The notes beneath the pieces were generated by a model. It saw only the letters and a list, made by a program, of their open reading frames with translations. It searched no databases and was not told the origin of the DNA. From Leishmania mexicana MHOM/GT/2001/U1103 (lineage: Eukaryota; Euglenozoa; Kinetoplastea; Trypanosomatida; Trypanosomatidae), in contig NC_018324.1 in assembly GCF_000234665.1 (NCBI RefSeq), positions 181,501 to 245,500 of the forward strand: 64,000 nucleotides of DNA, written 5' to 3'. This document shows, piece by piece, positions 39,373 to 52,212 of the stretch. The stretch's first letter is position 1, and each line of letters opens with the position of its first letter. Both the position numbers and the translations under genes were made by a program.

Positions 39373-40908
39373 ATGCCCAGTGGGAACGCGCAGCACCGCA
39401 ACTGGAGCTCTTCCAACTCGGGGGAGGTCGGATCGCGTCAGAGTCCCGTATCCACCTCGGAAGGCCGCCGCAGCCCCAATGGGCGTCGCTCCTACCAAGA
39501 GCGCATCACGACGGTGCGCTTTATTCAGCCATCGACGGGCGAGACGATGTGCACGAAACTGAACCGCGTGCAGCGAACCAAGACGAAGCCTGAGAACGAC
39601 GCGGAGCTGTGCGAGAGTTTTCTCAAAGGCCACTGCGATTCTGGCAACGGGTGCCAGTACGTTCACGTGCCAAAGCAGTACCTGTGGCGCCTGCTGAGCC
39701 CCCATGTAGACCCCAAGACGCTCTTCTACTACCCTGGCTTCAACATACGCTGCTACACCCCTGACATGAACGTGTACTACGACATCCCTAGCGAGTTTAT
39801 CTACCAAACGAAAGGAAGTGACCGCTACGTGGAGCTCTTCAACGACAACGGCGACAACTTCAAGGACAAGTGCCGTCTGTGCCCAAGCCTGCAGTCCCAC
39901 GGCATGTGCGACAACAACGAACAATGCGATGACATCCATTGTGCTGTGGCAGACCTCGATCAGTTTCCGCACATTGCCACCCACCGCGCCACCAGGGAGG
40001 CTGTTGCCCGCTATGAGCACATGCCACCGGAGCTCATTGTGCGCGTCTACCAACCTAACACACCAGGCGACGGCATGGACTTCAACGGCGACGACGTTCT
40101 TCGAACAGCAGGCGCCACACAGTACGAGGACGCTTACGAGCAGACCGGCGGCATTCCGGCGCTGAAGATGCAGCATTGTGCCCACTTCCAAACAAAGAAG
40201 CTGTGCCGCATGGGCGACGGCTGCCGCTTCCTGCATGTCGTCTCCGTTGCGTTAGCCAGCCCCGCGCCGGATGAGGAGGCGTCGATGCGCTCGTCGCCGG
40301 CCCCAGCAACGACAACGGCGTGTGCCACCAGCGCACCTAGCGCGGCCACCCCCACCCCCACCGCGGCGAAGACGCCCACAGCAACGGCGATGATAGTGAC
40401 CATGACTGCAGGTCGCCAGCTGCGCGAGGAGGACGTTGTGATGAACGCAGCGGCTGAGATGGCGGCGATCGCGATGGCCGCCGAAGAGCCGCGATACACT
40501 GGCTCTCACGTGGACAGCACCGTACCACACGATTCGAGGAACGGACACCCCCACAAGTACGGCACTCAGGCGGTGGTGCCGCAACAGCTGCAACCACATC
40601 AGCAGCCGCAGCTGTATCCGCCGCCGCAGCAACCGAACTCCATCTATCCCTACGGGCCAGTGTCGATGGGATCCATGAAAGAGCGCGTCTCACCGGTGCA
40701 ATACCGCTCCAGCGGACGTCTATCGCCTATTAAGGTAGTCGTGACGCCGGGCCAAATGGAGGGGGCGCCAGCGCAGCGCCTTTCGCCGATATCTCTGCCG
40801 AGTGGTGGCTCATCTGGGACACCCACACAGCAGCCCCATAGTCGCACCTCGCCGCTGCGCCGCAACAACCCTTACTCACTCTCGCCCTCCTCCACGAGCC
40901 TTAACTGA
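39373..40908 (+). CDS. ZC3H31: Triple CCCH zinc-finger protein, ZC3H31-like
   Basis: A putative post-transcriptional regulator of mRNA, the main mode of control in trypanosomatids. The 511-residue protein has three CCCH fingers: C80-x7-C88-x5-C94-x3-H98, C170-x8-C179-x5-C185-x3-H189 and C269-x8-C278-x5-C284-x3-H288. Between fingers 1 and 2 lies a conserved module with YYDIPSEFIYQTKGSDRYVE and LFNDNGDNFKDKCRLC. Before finger 1 a short motif (VRFIQPSTGETMCTKLNRV, 48-66) is also found in the second CCCH gene at 53022. The C-terminal half (about 290-511) is Ala/Thr/Pro/Gln/Ser-rich and disordered, with several SP sites. T. brucei ZC3H31 (10.5150 as I recall) sits directly after the ERK8-like kinase, matching the order here. 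Family certain; orthology inferred from synteny. Confidence 0.87.
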   Translation: MPSGNAQHRNWSSSNSGEVGSRQSPVSTSEGRRSPNGRRSYQERITTVRFIQPSTGETMCTKLNRVQRTKTKPENDAELCESFLKGHCDSGNGCQYVHVPKQYLWRLLSPHVDPKTLFYYPGFNIRCYTPDMNVYYDIPSEFIYQTKGSDRYVELFNDNGDNFKDKCRLCPSLQSHGMCDNNEQCDDIHCAVADLDQFPHIATHRATREAVARYEHMPPELIVRVYQPNTPGDGMDFNGDDVLRTAGATQYEDAYEQTGGIPALKMQHCAHFQTKKLCRMGDGCRFLHVVSVALASPAPDEEASMRSSPAPATTTACATSAPSAATPTPTAAKTPTATAMIVTMTAGRQLREEDVVMNAAAEMAAIAMAAEEPRYTGSHVDSTVPHDSRNGHPHKYGTQAVVPQQLQPHQQPQLYPPPQQPNSIYPYGPVSMGSMKERVSPVQYRSSGRLSPIKVVVTPGQMEGAPAQRLSPISLPSGGSSGTPTQQPHSRTSPLRRNNPYSLSPSSTSLN

Positions 40909-43900
40909 GCAGCATCGGCGGTGCACCACTACCGTCCTCGCAATTCAGCACACCCTCTCCCCTTACACCTGTGTCATTGCACTCACTGCCATTGTACTCG
41001 CAGGAGCGCTCATCGCCTGGCAACGTGTGCGGCGCTGGCGACCTCCTTGGTACCCACTTACTTCTAGTACTAGCAGCACACAGGCACACAGGCACACACA
41101 TACACACACTCACGTCTACGCCGACACCGTTTCGTTGACACGCATGACCAGACCTGCTTTCTTCCTTCTTATTTGTCAACTTGACCCTTTTTCTTGCCGT
41201 GTACCCCCTTGCTTGCCCTTCCCGAACCTTTTCTGTCCTCCTCTTCCTCCTTTTCCCAATCACCTTCCCTCCGTTTATTATAAGCATGGATCGCCACTTG
41301 CACGGGTTCGTTCCCCTCCCCCTTTGTTCGCTTACCTTTTCCCTGATATCTCTTTTTCCGTGTTTCTTCTTCGTTTTGCCTGTTGTTACATGGAGCGACA
41401 CAATGCCGTCTCGTCCCCCCCGACCTCCCCCTCTCTTCTCCCTCCATTGTGTTCTTGCTGCTTTCCTTTCGATGGGCTCTTCTGTGCTCCTCAACGTGCC
41501 CACGCCGACTCGACAAGAGGATACCGTGAGAGAATCTCTTTTATCACCTGCCCAGTCCTCTGGTGGCTTGGCGAGGGGGTCTACAAGCGTGATCGTGCTA
41601 CCTGCAAGCACACTGGATGATGCTCTTGTGCCGGAAGTGCGCTTTGCGTGAGGTTTGATTCCTTCGTGTGCATGTATAAGCGCGTATGCCTGCCCGAGGT
41701 GCTGCGCGCTTGCTGTGGATAATGCTCGTTGTCACTTCTCCATGCGCTCCTGCGATACCTCCCTACCTCAACGAAAGGGACAAAAAAGAGCACCAGAAAG
41801 GAAGCTCGCGAAGAGCTCATAGACAAGTTTAACGGAAGGATGTCGGTGATTTGCCAGAGCGTCCGACTGTGTCTTACCTGCATCTGCGTGTTTTCATTTT
41901 TATTCTTGAGTGATGTACTCTCGATGCCGTGGTTTGCATTCAAAACACGTTTGGCACACTTTTTCCTGTTGGCGTCTTCATGGTTTGCACCCCACTTTTT
42001 TTCTCTCCTTTCCGAGCCTCGGGGACAGCTGCGCTTGTGTAGCTTGACTCCTGCTCGTTGCGTTTCGCGCTCTTTCTTGTTCTCCTTTGTTTTCCGCTCG
42101 GTTGTGAAGGAAGTGAATGGATCAAACAGGAAAACGAAAGGAGAGGAGGGGATGTAATTAGAAGAAGAGGACAACACCCGAGTCGTCGCACACGTGCTCT
42201 TCCTTTCTTTTTTTTTTTCAGGTTCAACTGCCTTCAAACAAATCCACGGTCACACACGCCCACACGCATCCTCGTATAGTGTGCTGGAGAACATATCTTC
42301 TAGCTTTCTTCTCTTCCGCGCGCATCGATTACAGTGTGTCTGTAGAGTGAGTAGGCAACTGTTTCGTCTGCGTTTTCTCATTACATATATATATATATAG
42401 CATTTTCTTCTTTGACACTTATCGTGCTACGCTGATGACTGCATCGAATTCTCCGCGCGTCTGCTTGTACGTGCGCGTGCGTGTGCGTGCGTGTCTCTTC
42501 ATGCGTGTGCACTTCGCACTATGGAATTGCCCCCTCTTTTTCTGTTTGTTTTCAATCAATGCGTTTTTTTTGTCTCCCGCTCGTCTCCCCACCTCACCCC
42601 CGCCGCCGCCTTCCACAGTTTTCTTTCGTCTTCCTCACTGCTGCTTTTGACGCTCACCTCTCTCTTTTTCTCTCTCTTCATGTCGATTAAACACGCCAAT
42701 CGATGTAAACTGGAATCACTCTGCGCGCATCCCTTCACGCGCGCGCGCGTGTGTGTCTTTCTCTTTTCGGTTGCTTCCCTTCCCTCGTCCACTTTTTTTT
42801 CATTTTCTTGTCTTCGTTATACTTCGTCCTTCTGCAAACGCGGAGTTGTGATGTGGCGCAGCACCACAGAAACACGTCTCCGCTTCAAAATGTTTTTTCA
42901 TTATTTTATTTTGCGCTTTCCTTCCCGTTTCTATCTCTTTGTTTTTTTATTGGCTTCTCTACACACCCTCTTTCTTGTTTACACTTCTCTTTTCCTTTTT
43001 TTCTGCGCGTGTGTGCTGTGTCCGGTTCTCTCTCTGTTTTGTTGTTGGTTCTTCTCATTTTTTTTCGTGTGTTTCGATTATTATTTATTGGCCTTGATTT
43101 GAAGCCATCGGGGAGGCTGCCTACATGCTTTTATACACTCGTGTTCGCGACATTCACCCATCCATCCATTCACCATGAATACTATGCTTTTTTTTGTCTG
43201 CTCTCACCATTTGTTTTTCTTTTTTATCTCTCCCGTTCCGCGATCTCTTTTCATGGTGCCCCTTTTCTTTTTCCCTTCTTCTTTCACGTTACTTTTTTTT
43301 TTCGCCGCTTCGCTCTCCTTCTCTTTCGCTTGACTCTGCGAGTGCACGAGTGGAGCTGGAACACCGATGCTGTTTTCTCGCTCTCTCGATCTGTCGCTTG
43401 CCCTGCCTTCCCCTTTCTTCTGTTTGTGTGTGGGTCTTTCGTCTTTTGTTTTTGAAATCTGTTTTTTTTTTCTTCCCTTTTTTCATGCAGCCGCTTGTCT
43501 TCGTCCAACCTCATCACCGCATGTCACTCCCCTTGGCTCGTCTCTCTCTCTTTCCCTTCGCCGCTCTCATAGGCCCTGTTCGCTTTCCTCTCCGTCTTTC
43601 ACGGAGACTTGCTGCATGTGTTCTCCGCGGAATGAGCGGCGGCACGCACACGCCACATGAATAGCGAAAAAATGTACGTCAGACGATGATGGTGTAGCTG
43701 TGAGAGAGTAAAGGGGAGACTGAGCGGAGGCGGAGGCGGAGCGGAGACAGGAAGTGGTTGGAGGGTGTGCAAGAATGGAAAATATACGTGCCGTGTGTTA
43801 CTGTTGTTATTGCGCGCCTTTCACTCCTTTTTTCTTTTTTATTTCTACGTTGTTTTGCGAGTCTCTCGTTTCTTTGTGTGCACGGGGGTTTCTCGGCGTT

Positions 43901-46900
43901 GTTCTCGTGTTGTGTTTAACCCTCTCACCGACTTCACTGATCCCTCTTGCTGACCGTTCATGACTTCTGCTTCTCTCACGAGTGCGCTACATTCACGTTA
44001 TCTGCTTTTTGTGCGCATTCTTTGTTGCTGCCTGCGTGCACGAGGGCTCCTCGTCTCTTGCTTTGCCTTGACTTCTTTCTTCGAGCTAGCGCATTTGATC
44101 TCTCCCCTTCCGATGGCTTCCCTCGCTTTCTTTATCACATTATTGAAGTTTTTTTTTCTTGTTCTTCCTGACTGTGGGGTGGTTTGCTGTGTTGATCTTT
44201 GATGCGGCGCTTTCTCCGGGACCTTCTTCTCGTACTGCTCCGCAAGAACTCTCCCTCTCTCATAATCACGTGTGCTCTTTGTTTTGTACGTTTTCGTGTT
44301 CAGGGAGGTCTTCATCCTTTCACACACACACACACACACACACGTTTGACGGTCCCTCTCTCCCTGAGTTGGCCCCACGCAGATATGCGCTCCTGTGCGC
44401 CTCCGAAGAGAGAGAACGGGATTGTTATCATTGTTCATAATTACCGATGCAGCCGCATAGCACGGGGCAGCGCACTGGTAAGTGGAGATGTGTGGCACCA
44501 CTTCACGCCGTGGCACTCTGGTCGTAGATGTGTGAAGGCAGATTGCGAGAGGCACGTGGGTTAATGAGGAATGGGTCAAGAGTCCATCGAGGCAGTGAAG
44601 GAGGGGGAGACTTCAAGGATGGCTGGCGCGAAAGGTTCCCGTGCGCTTCGCCTCTAGCTCGTTTAACTGCTTGTTTGGCGTCTTCTTCTATCCACTTTTA
44701 TCCCTCTTATGCTTCCGCCATTTTGCCTTCGCCACCCGTCTCTGTGGATGTCGATCTTGTCCCCCCCAGCCCTCTCATACTCGTCTTTACCGACTTCCTC
44801 TCGTGCTGATGGCTCTTCGCCATATCGGTCCGAGTGTGATCGCTGCCTTTCAGTGCCCAGCATCATGAAGCGAAGAGGCGAGGACGTGTGCCAATGGTGG
44901 CAACACTGAACTCTGTCGATGTGTGTGTGTGTGTCTAGGCTAGATGTACGCGCTTCTGGGAGGCTTTCTTGCGAAGGTGTGTGTGACTTCTGTCGAACCA
45001 TACCCATCCCTGTTTGCCTTCTCATTTCTACGGAGCGCATTCTCTCTCCATATTCGCTTCAAAATTTCATTGTTTTACTCTTCATCCCCGCTGTTTCTCT
45101 CTCCCCTGTCTATCGCACCGCGTGCGTTGCCTCGTAGGCTCTCACAGCCTTTTTCCCATTTTTTCTTATGCTTGCCTCCCGTAGATCGGGGTGCGCATGT
45201 GTGTGTGTGCCTGCTCTCTCGTCAGATGCCCCAGTTGATGCTTTTTAAAATTTTTATCTCTTGGTCGATGGGCGCTTCTCAAGTATATGTCATCCTCCAA
45301 TTTACCCACCTCCCCTCTTTATCTCCGTGGCTGCTCTCTCTCTCTCTCGCGATCGCTGATGTCTACTGAGTCAGCGAGCGAGTCGCCTGGTGACGGGAAG
45401 GGTGTGGTCTTCCGTGCATGTTGCATTCCCGCGTATTCTCCTCCCCTGGTGTCGCTCTCCCCTTTCTCGGATTTCTCTCCCTTTTTTCCGCTTGTTTACT
45501 GCGTCACTCTGCCATTTTTTTGTGTGATTTTCGTTGGTTTTCGTTATCTTTTTTTACACGTGGCGCGCTACTCCGTCTTCTAGCCCTTTACTCCTCCTCT
45601 GCGTTTGGGATGTGTGCCGTCGAGGGGGTTTTCCCTCACACACACTCACCCACCAAGGGTGCTGTTGGAGGTCAATGGCTCAATCGCATCCAAAGACAGA
45701 TGGAGGGGGGGTGTCGGGCAAGGGCCAAACCACCTAGTGAGAGAGAGGACCGGAGAACCGGTACCGATGAGGGAAAGGAAACTTCTAGCATCCACACGCA
45801 CGAACGCTAAGAACAAAAAAAAACAGGAATGTAAGCGGCCTTTGTTTGACCTCCGAGCCTCATACGCGCGTAGGTGTGCTCGGAAGAGGACAGAAATCAG
45901 GCCTGCAGCCTCGTGAAACAAGAGAAAAAAACGCAAGTGAAGGGTGAAGCGTGGCGCGCCCCTGTTTCTGTTCTTCCTTCTTCGTGATCTTTTTTTTTCG
46001 GTAACTGGAATGGGTAAAAAGAGAAAGATGTGGCAGTCCTGAACAAAAAAAAGGGAAAAGGATGATGCCTTCTCGTGTGCTTCTTCCCTTCATGCTGTGA
46101 TTTCTCCGCCGCTTCCTTTCACGTGTCCCTGCTGCTGCCACCTTTCTCTTCTCCTTTACTCATTTCAACTCTGCTGATACGTTTTTTTTTTGTAAACACT
46201 CTTTCTCACCCTCCCTTTTCCCCTGTTTCCGGTCTCCGTTGTCGCTACCTGGTGCTGATGCGGGGGCACATTCGAATTCGTCACAATTTCCTGCAGCAAC
46301 ATGTTTGAACACCTTGCTGGTGCGCTGTTGGCTGGCTTCCACACCTTCGCTTCTCACTCGCCCTCTCACGGTGCCCCTAGGTGTCGTTGTTGTTGTGCCT
46401 GATCCGTCACCCCCCGCCCCTCGTCTCCTTTTTCCTCTTTTCCAGGTACTTTCGTTTCGCTGTCTCCCTCTCTGTCCCCCCCCACCACCACCACCTCGTT
46501 GGCTCCGCTTTGGAATGCCTTTTTTTTCTCTCTTTATCGTAGAGGCTCTTCTCGATGCTTCACGTGACTTCTTTCGTTGTGGCCCTTGCGCTGTGTCTGC
46601 GGTGCGGTGCGTGCTCCTCCTCCTCCTCCCGTCCTCCTTTTTTCTCACTTTATTTTTGCTTTGCGTTGTTTCGCCCTTACTCCTTTGTGTTCAGCCATTC
46701 GTGTATGTATCTGCGCGTTTTTTTTTTGCTTCCCTCTCTTGCTGTGTGTACGTGTGTGTGACTGCCGTCGTTCTTCTCTTCCCTGTTTCCCGTGGTGTGC
46801 GTGCATGTTTGCTTGGTCAGTTCTAGCCGCTATTGTGTTTTCCTTTTTTTCTTTCCTTCCATTTTGCCCCTTCTCCCCGCGTCTCTCCGCTGTGTATGTA

Positions 46901-47390
46901 TGTGTCTGTGTCTGTGTCTGTGTGTGTGTGTGTCGGCCAAGAGCACCCGCTCCTTCTCTTTTCTTCCTCGTTTTTTTTTCTTTGTTATTCGCTAGTTTGG
47001 TTTGTATCAGTAACCCCAAAGGCGAAGAAAAAACAAACAAACAAACAAACTTGTTTGGGTTTTGCGGTGTGACAGTGGTGTGCCGTGTTGTTTTTGACTC
47101 GTCCCCTCCCTCCCTCTATTGATTTCATCTGCTTCTTTATTGTTCTTCTGCCTTTCCACTTTCTCTGCAGACTCCCCTCCTCCCTACCCTCCTCTCCATC
47201 CTCCCCCTCTCTTCTTAGCGGCTCACCCGCACATGTTTATTACGCCACTTCGATGTGTTGGTTCGCCTTTCCCTCCCCGATCTGTCTTGCTTGGTGCCTC
47301 CACGTGTGTAACTGTGTGCGCGTGTTTTTGCGTGCGTTTTTTTGCCGTGTCTTTTCTTTGCTTCTCTCCCTTATTCTCACTTGCTTTTTC
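40909..47390. other. Non-coding region downstream of ZC3H31-like gene
   Basis: About 6.5 kb with no supportable gene. Almost wholly T/C-rich on the + strand. Simple repeats: CA at 41081-41110 and 44319-44343, TA at 42384-42400, TGTC/TG at 46897-46933, AAAC units at 47027-47051. Predicted frames are Phe/Leu/Ser/Cys-rich low-complexity. Likely a very long 3' UTR plus intercistronic sequence. Confidence 0.55.
47027..47051. repeat. AAAC tetranucleotide repeat
   Basis: Six tandem AAAC units in otherwise pyrimidine-rich DNA. Confidence 0.85.
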
Positions 47391-47490
47391 NNNNNNNNNN
47401 NNNNNNNNNNNNNNNNNNNNNNNNNNNNNNNNNNNNNNNNNNNNNNNNNNNNNNNNNNNNNNNNNNNNNNNNNNNNNNNNNNNNNNNNNN
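47391..47490. other. Assembly gap, 100 N
   Basis: Exactly 100 consecutive N, the usual placeholder for a gap of unknown size. The right border lies inside the third copy of the 1.3-kb repeat, which explains the assembly break. Confidence 0.97.
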
Positions 47491-47739
47491 CGCGGCCTCT
47501 CCTCCATCCGGCCGGGCGGGTGCGATGAGGCACGGGTGCCGGAGGCAGGACGAGAGCGCAGCGAACGGCACTGCGGAGCCCTCCCGGCTGCGGCGTGAAG
47601 GGTGCCCGCACCGCCTTGTGGGATGCGGCGGCAGGGCGCTGCGTCCTAGAGGGCCCGGATGTAGCCGCTGCGCCACAGGAGGCGGGTGCGCTGTGGTTGG
47701 GTGCGCATACTTTTTCTGACCTTGAGCTGTTAGTAGGGC
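47491..47739 (+). mobile_element. Copy 3 of 1.3-kb repeat, truncated by the gap
   Basis: Matches the last part of the repeat (from the point equal to 12636 in copy 1) with one clear substitution (A for C in GAGCGCAGCG) and, like copy 2, the GGGTGCGCTGTGGTT segment. Identity falls after CTGACCTTG, where it reads AGCTGTTAGTAGGGCC against GCGTGTTAAAAGGTCG. About 1.05 kb of the left part is missing in the gap or was never present. Confidence 0.65.
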
Positions 47740-48673
47740 CCTTTGACTGCGAAAGTGTTTTTACGGTTGTCATTTTTTCGATGCGGAGTCAGGCTCGCAT
47801 CTGAGTACACAAGTAGCGGGGTGTTGCCAGACGCAGAGCGACGAAAGAGAAAAAGTGTTTATGGATGTCTTTCGAGGGATGATTTACGTGACCCCAGAGC
47901 TGTGGCGGCGTTTCACGTTGTAAAGAAGCGCCTTATTGAGAGGAGACAAAGCAAGACAATGACGGGAATCCAAAAAATAAGCTGCAGAGAAGAATGGAAA
48001 CGACATTATTGGCATATTCTGGAATGCCTATCAGGAAGTCGGTGCTTACGCGTGGGCTGTTGCTATTACGGAAAAAGGGGCAGAAGGCTGGAGCGAACCG
48101 CGAATGGCTGTTTCGGAATTGTAGAAAAGGGATATATATATATATGCAGGCGTATGTAGATATTCATGTGTGCGTGTGTTTGTGTGGTCATGTTTCCACG
48201 AATAGGCGTGTGGAGGAGAGAGCATGTGCTGCTGCGACAGAGAGAGAGGGCTTGAGAATTGAATGGCGTGTACTATTACTACTACTACTGTACGATTGCG
48301 TGAACGACATGTGCGTGTTGCTTTGAGCGTGTGTGTGCGTTTGTGTGCCTGCGTTTGACCGTCTCTCTCTCTCTGCGTGTCTGTGTAGCGTGTCTACCCC
48401 TCCCCTTCTGTCTTTCCATCCCTCCGCTTTATTTGTTACGTGGCTGAAGCCGTGACGAAGATCACGCTACAACAAATTAGAAAAGAGAAAATGGCGAAAA
48501 TGTCGAGCGGGACAGTCGGCATAGAGAGGAAAGGCAGCTGGGTGACGATGGGGGCGACGAGGAGGCCTGAGGTGATGTCGATCGACCACCTCAGCGCCGC
48601 CTTGCACCCGACTTGTTGCGCTCTGCGTCTCTCTTCACTGCCCGCGCCTCACTTCTGTCGGCGACAGTGGTAA

Positions 48674-48692
48674 TCCCTTCACGATGAAGGGA
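48674..48692. other. Perfect short inverted repeat (8-bp stem, CGA loop)
   Basis: TCCCTTCA-CGA-TGAAGGGA. A compact hairpin could form in RNA of either strand. No T-run of a bacterial terminator type follows, and none is expected here. Confidence 0.6.
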
Positions 48693-51088
48693 CTGCAGCG
48701 GCGCATCTCTGTTGGATGCACGACTGTTTTCTTCATTCACTGCGTTATGTGAACGGGCAACAAGGAGAGGGAAAGAGGTGATGTGATTATGGAGGAGATC
48801 ATTGAGGCAGCGAGGGCTTCTCGCTTTATTTCAACTTTGAGATGGCGAAATTTCATCCCCCGCACCCGTACACCCGACTGTGATGTACGTGGGTGCGGCC
48901 TGGTGTTCAAAAAAAAATGAATCTCTGACGTTTTTCTTACCCCCGCCTCTCTGCTTGCGTGCTGTTCATTCCTTACGCTTTCCTTTCACCCCTATCGTGC
49001 ATCCGAACCTGCGGCGCCGTACGCACCGCACCTCTTTCCTTACTCTTCCTCACCTGCACCTCGTCGAATTCCCTTTACCATACCTGAACACACATGAAAA
49101 GATTCGAAGCGTTTTTGGCGCCACCCCGTCTCACCTCCTCTCTCGCTCCAGTTGTAAAAGTTCATCTCTCTCTCTCTGTGCTCGACACCCCCTCCAGTCT
49201 AGGACTACAATCTAATCTTCCAGCACAGCGCACGGTTTTCGGTTCTTCCGTTGTCTGTCTCAGTCGGACTTTACCACGACCACAATTTTCTCTCCCTTTT
49301 CTCCTCCCTCATCTGGCAGCTCAAATTGCACATACATATATCCCCCCTCCCTCCCCCTCTCTCTCCCTCCCTCTTTGGGTTTGCGTGCGTGTGTCACTCG
49401 CACTCTCTTTCTCTCATCATTATCAGCATCGTCGACAGGACTCGAAGAAGAGTAGCATATCAGCAGTGCTCTTTTCGTTGTGTGCTTCCCCCCCACTGCC
49501 CTTTTCTTGTTTTGTCCCCTCCCCCTTCTTTCCTCGCCTCTCCTCTCTTCCCACCTCTTCACTTCCCTCGCTTCGTTTCCTTTACTGTTCTGTTGTTGTT
49601 TTCTTTTTTCCCTTGGCTGTTCTTGTTTTCTTTCTTCTCTCTTTTGGAGCTTTCCTTTTTTTTTGTATGTGTGCGTGCGTGTGTGTGTGTGTGCTGTTTC
49701 GTTCTCTCTGTGATCACCCCACCCCATCCCCTGTCCCTTCCCTCCCTGTTTTCCTTGTTGTGGTTGTTGTGCTTGGGCCTTCTCTCCAATTTTCTCTGTA
49801 CTTTCCCGTTCCCTCTCGTATTTTGATCTTGTTTGTTAGTGTCGATCTGACGTCTTCGTCGTTTATCCGACTCCTTCTTCTCACACTCTTACCCCCCCCT
49901 CCTTCGCTCCTCCTGTGCTGCGCTTTTTCACGCACCACCGCCGTCACCATTTTCCTTTTCTGCGTTTCTCATTTACGACGTTTCCTTGTGTGTGCGTGTG
50001 TGTGTTTTTTCCGCCCTTTTCCGACTCCCTCACGGTATACACGGACACGAGGAGACAACAGGACGAAAAGAAAAAAATCAATCAAAACGTTGATGCCGAA
50101 CGCATTTTGAAAAGCCTCGCCTTTTTATTTCTGAATTCTGTTCTCTTTTCTTGCCTGCCTGCCTGCCCCCCCCCCCACCCACCCCTTTTTTGTTTCTTCG
50201 GAAATACACCCCCTTCTCGCCCGTAGCGTGTCTACTCTGTTTGGTTCTTAGTCCTCTCTCTGTGTTTGTTTGCTTTTACGTAGATCGAGTTGCGCCTCTC
50301 CCTTCCCTCCCCCGCCTCTCTCTTCACTCTGCTGCGTCTCTATTCCCGCTTTTCTCCTTTTTCGTTGCTTCAGCCTCGCCGTGTCTTTTCTCCCCTCCTT
50401 CCCGTGCCGTTGCCCTTGTCGTTTGTTTTCTGATTTGCCCCTCACCTTCCCACCGTATCCGACGCAGACACACCCATACGTACCTTGTCTAGCTCTCACT
50501 GTCTCGTCGCACGCCAGCCGCCCTGCCTGCCGCCGCAAAACTTCTCTTCGACACGATACCTCCCACGCGCGTGCATGCGTGTGTGTATGGTAGTGCCGAG
50601 ATCATTGTAAAGTGCCGTCACGGCCCGAAAGAGAGACAGAAAAGCACGGAGGGAAATCAAAGAAGATACACCGGAGTTGACGAGCTGCTGCGTTTTTTTG
50701 TTGTTTGCTTTCTCACACTCGAAGAAGAGGAGGAAACTGAAAGGCGCGGTGTCTTGCTTGCACTTTTTTATTTGCGTGCTTGCTTCCTCTCTGGTATTCC
50801 TTTTCCTTTACGCTTCGTCTCTCCTTGTCTGCGGCCTCAACGCAGCTCGTTATTGGCCGAAGGAGCACTGAAGAACGGACCCAACCACAGAAGGGGAGGC
50901 GACGCCTTCGTCACGAATACGTGTACAGGGGGTAGCACTCGTTACACAGTTTCGCTATCATCACCTGTTCAGTGACACAGAGACCAAGGAAGCAAACAAC
51001 GCATCTTCCTCTCACTCGGTATCGTTGTTCTTTTGTTTCGCGTTTTCTCGTTCTTACACACAGTAAAGACCCCCTAACAGCTACTCTA

Positions 51089-51122
51089 CCCCCCCCCCCC
51101 TCCCCTCCCCTCCCCTCCCCCC
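51089..51122 (-). repeat. Minus-strand G-quadruplex-type tract
   Basis: A run of about twelve C followed by repeated TCCCC units on the + strand, so the - strand has at least five G4-or-longer runs separated by single A. This satisfies the classical four-run quadruplex pattern. Confidence 0.75.
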
Positions 51123-52212
51123 TACCACACTCGTATACCAACGCGCACGTTCTTTGTATACAAACGAAAGAGAGCAAGACGGCGTGAGGAGAACCGAAGA
51201 GGACGACAAAGAAAAGTCACAACCCGGAGAACACACACGCGTGTTGCGCATATCAAAAGTAGACAGTAATCATTTCTTCTCTCATATGATAAGACGGTGA
51301 TCTATCTATTTTCGTTTCACTTTTTTTTTGTCCTTTATCGTTTACGTTTTTTTTTTCGCGCGAATCGGCGCTCTGCTTGCTCATCGTCGGTTGCGGCCCC
51401 CCTCCCTCCTTTTTTTTTCGTCTCGCTACCGTGTGGATTCACTGAGAGTGTTTGTTTATTTCTCTCTCTCTCAGCGCCTGCATTTGGAAGTTGGTGTGCG
51501 AATTTTCGGGCTCCATTGGATCCGGCGAAGTGTGCGCATCCCTGCACTAAGTGCGTCCGTACGCCCTCAAAAACTCATCAACATCCTTCGACGTGTACAC
51601 TGAGCAATCGCTTCTCCTTCACTCGACTGATTGTTGCTCTTCGCCTTCTCACCCATCAAACTGTTTGCCCGTCTATATCCCCACTCTACCCCTTTTTTAT
51701 TTCCTGCGTTTGTTTGTCCTCCACCCACGTATTTTAGCGCCTTTGAATATTTCACGTACTCCCTCCCTTTCTCACTTCCCCCCCACACACACACTTCAGC
51801 ACCGGTCTGATTCGTTTGTTGGTCGGTCTATTCCCGCATTTAGCGCATTCGGTCTTTCTTCACATAATCGATCTTGTTGACTCGCTGGCGGAGCCGAATC
51901 CCGTTCCCTTTGCCTTCGTCTTTCTCTTTGTGTATTTCTGTTCATCTGTTTTTTCTTTCCATTGTTTCTTGTTTCCTTCGCTTTGTTGGCGAGGCTCGCA
52001 CACACGCACTGTTGCCCACGGCGGTTCCCTGCTGTTACCCCAACTTTCCATTTTCCTCTTTTTCGTCTGCGATTCTTCTGTTGAGGTATTTGCCTTCCTT
52101 TTCTCGTTTTTTTTCTTTGGTCCTGTGTTGTGCTTTGGCTGGAGTCGTCGTTGCTTTGTTTTTTTTGTGTCTCGTTGGTGTTGGCCCCTCTCCCCTCACT
52201 CTCCTCTCCGCT

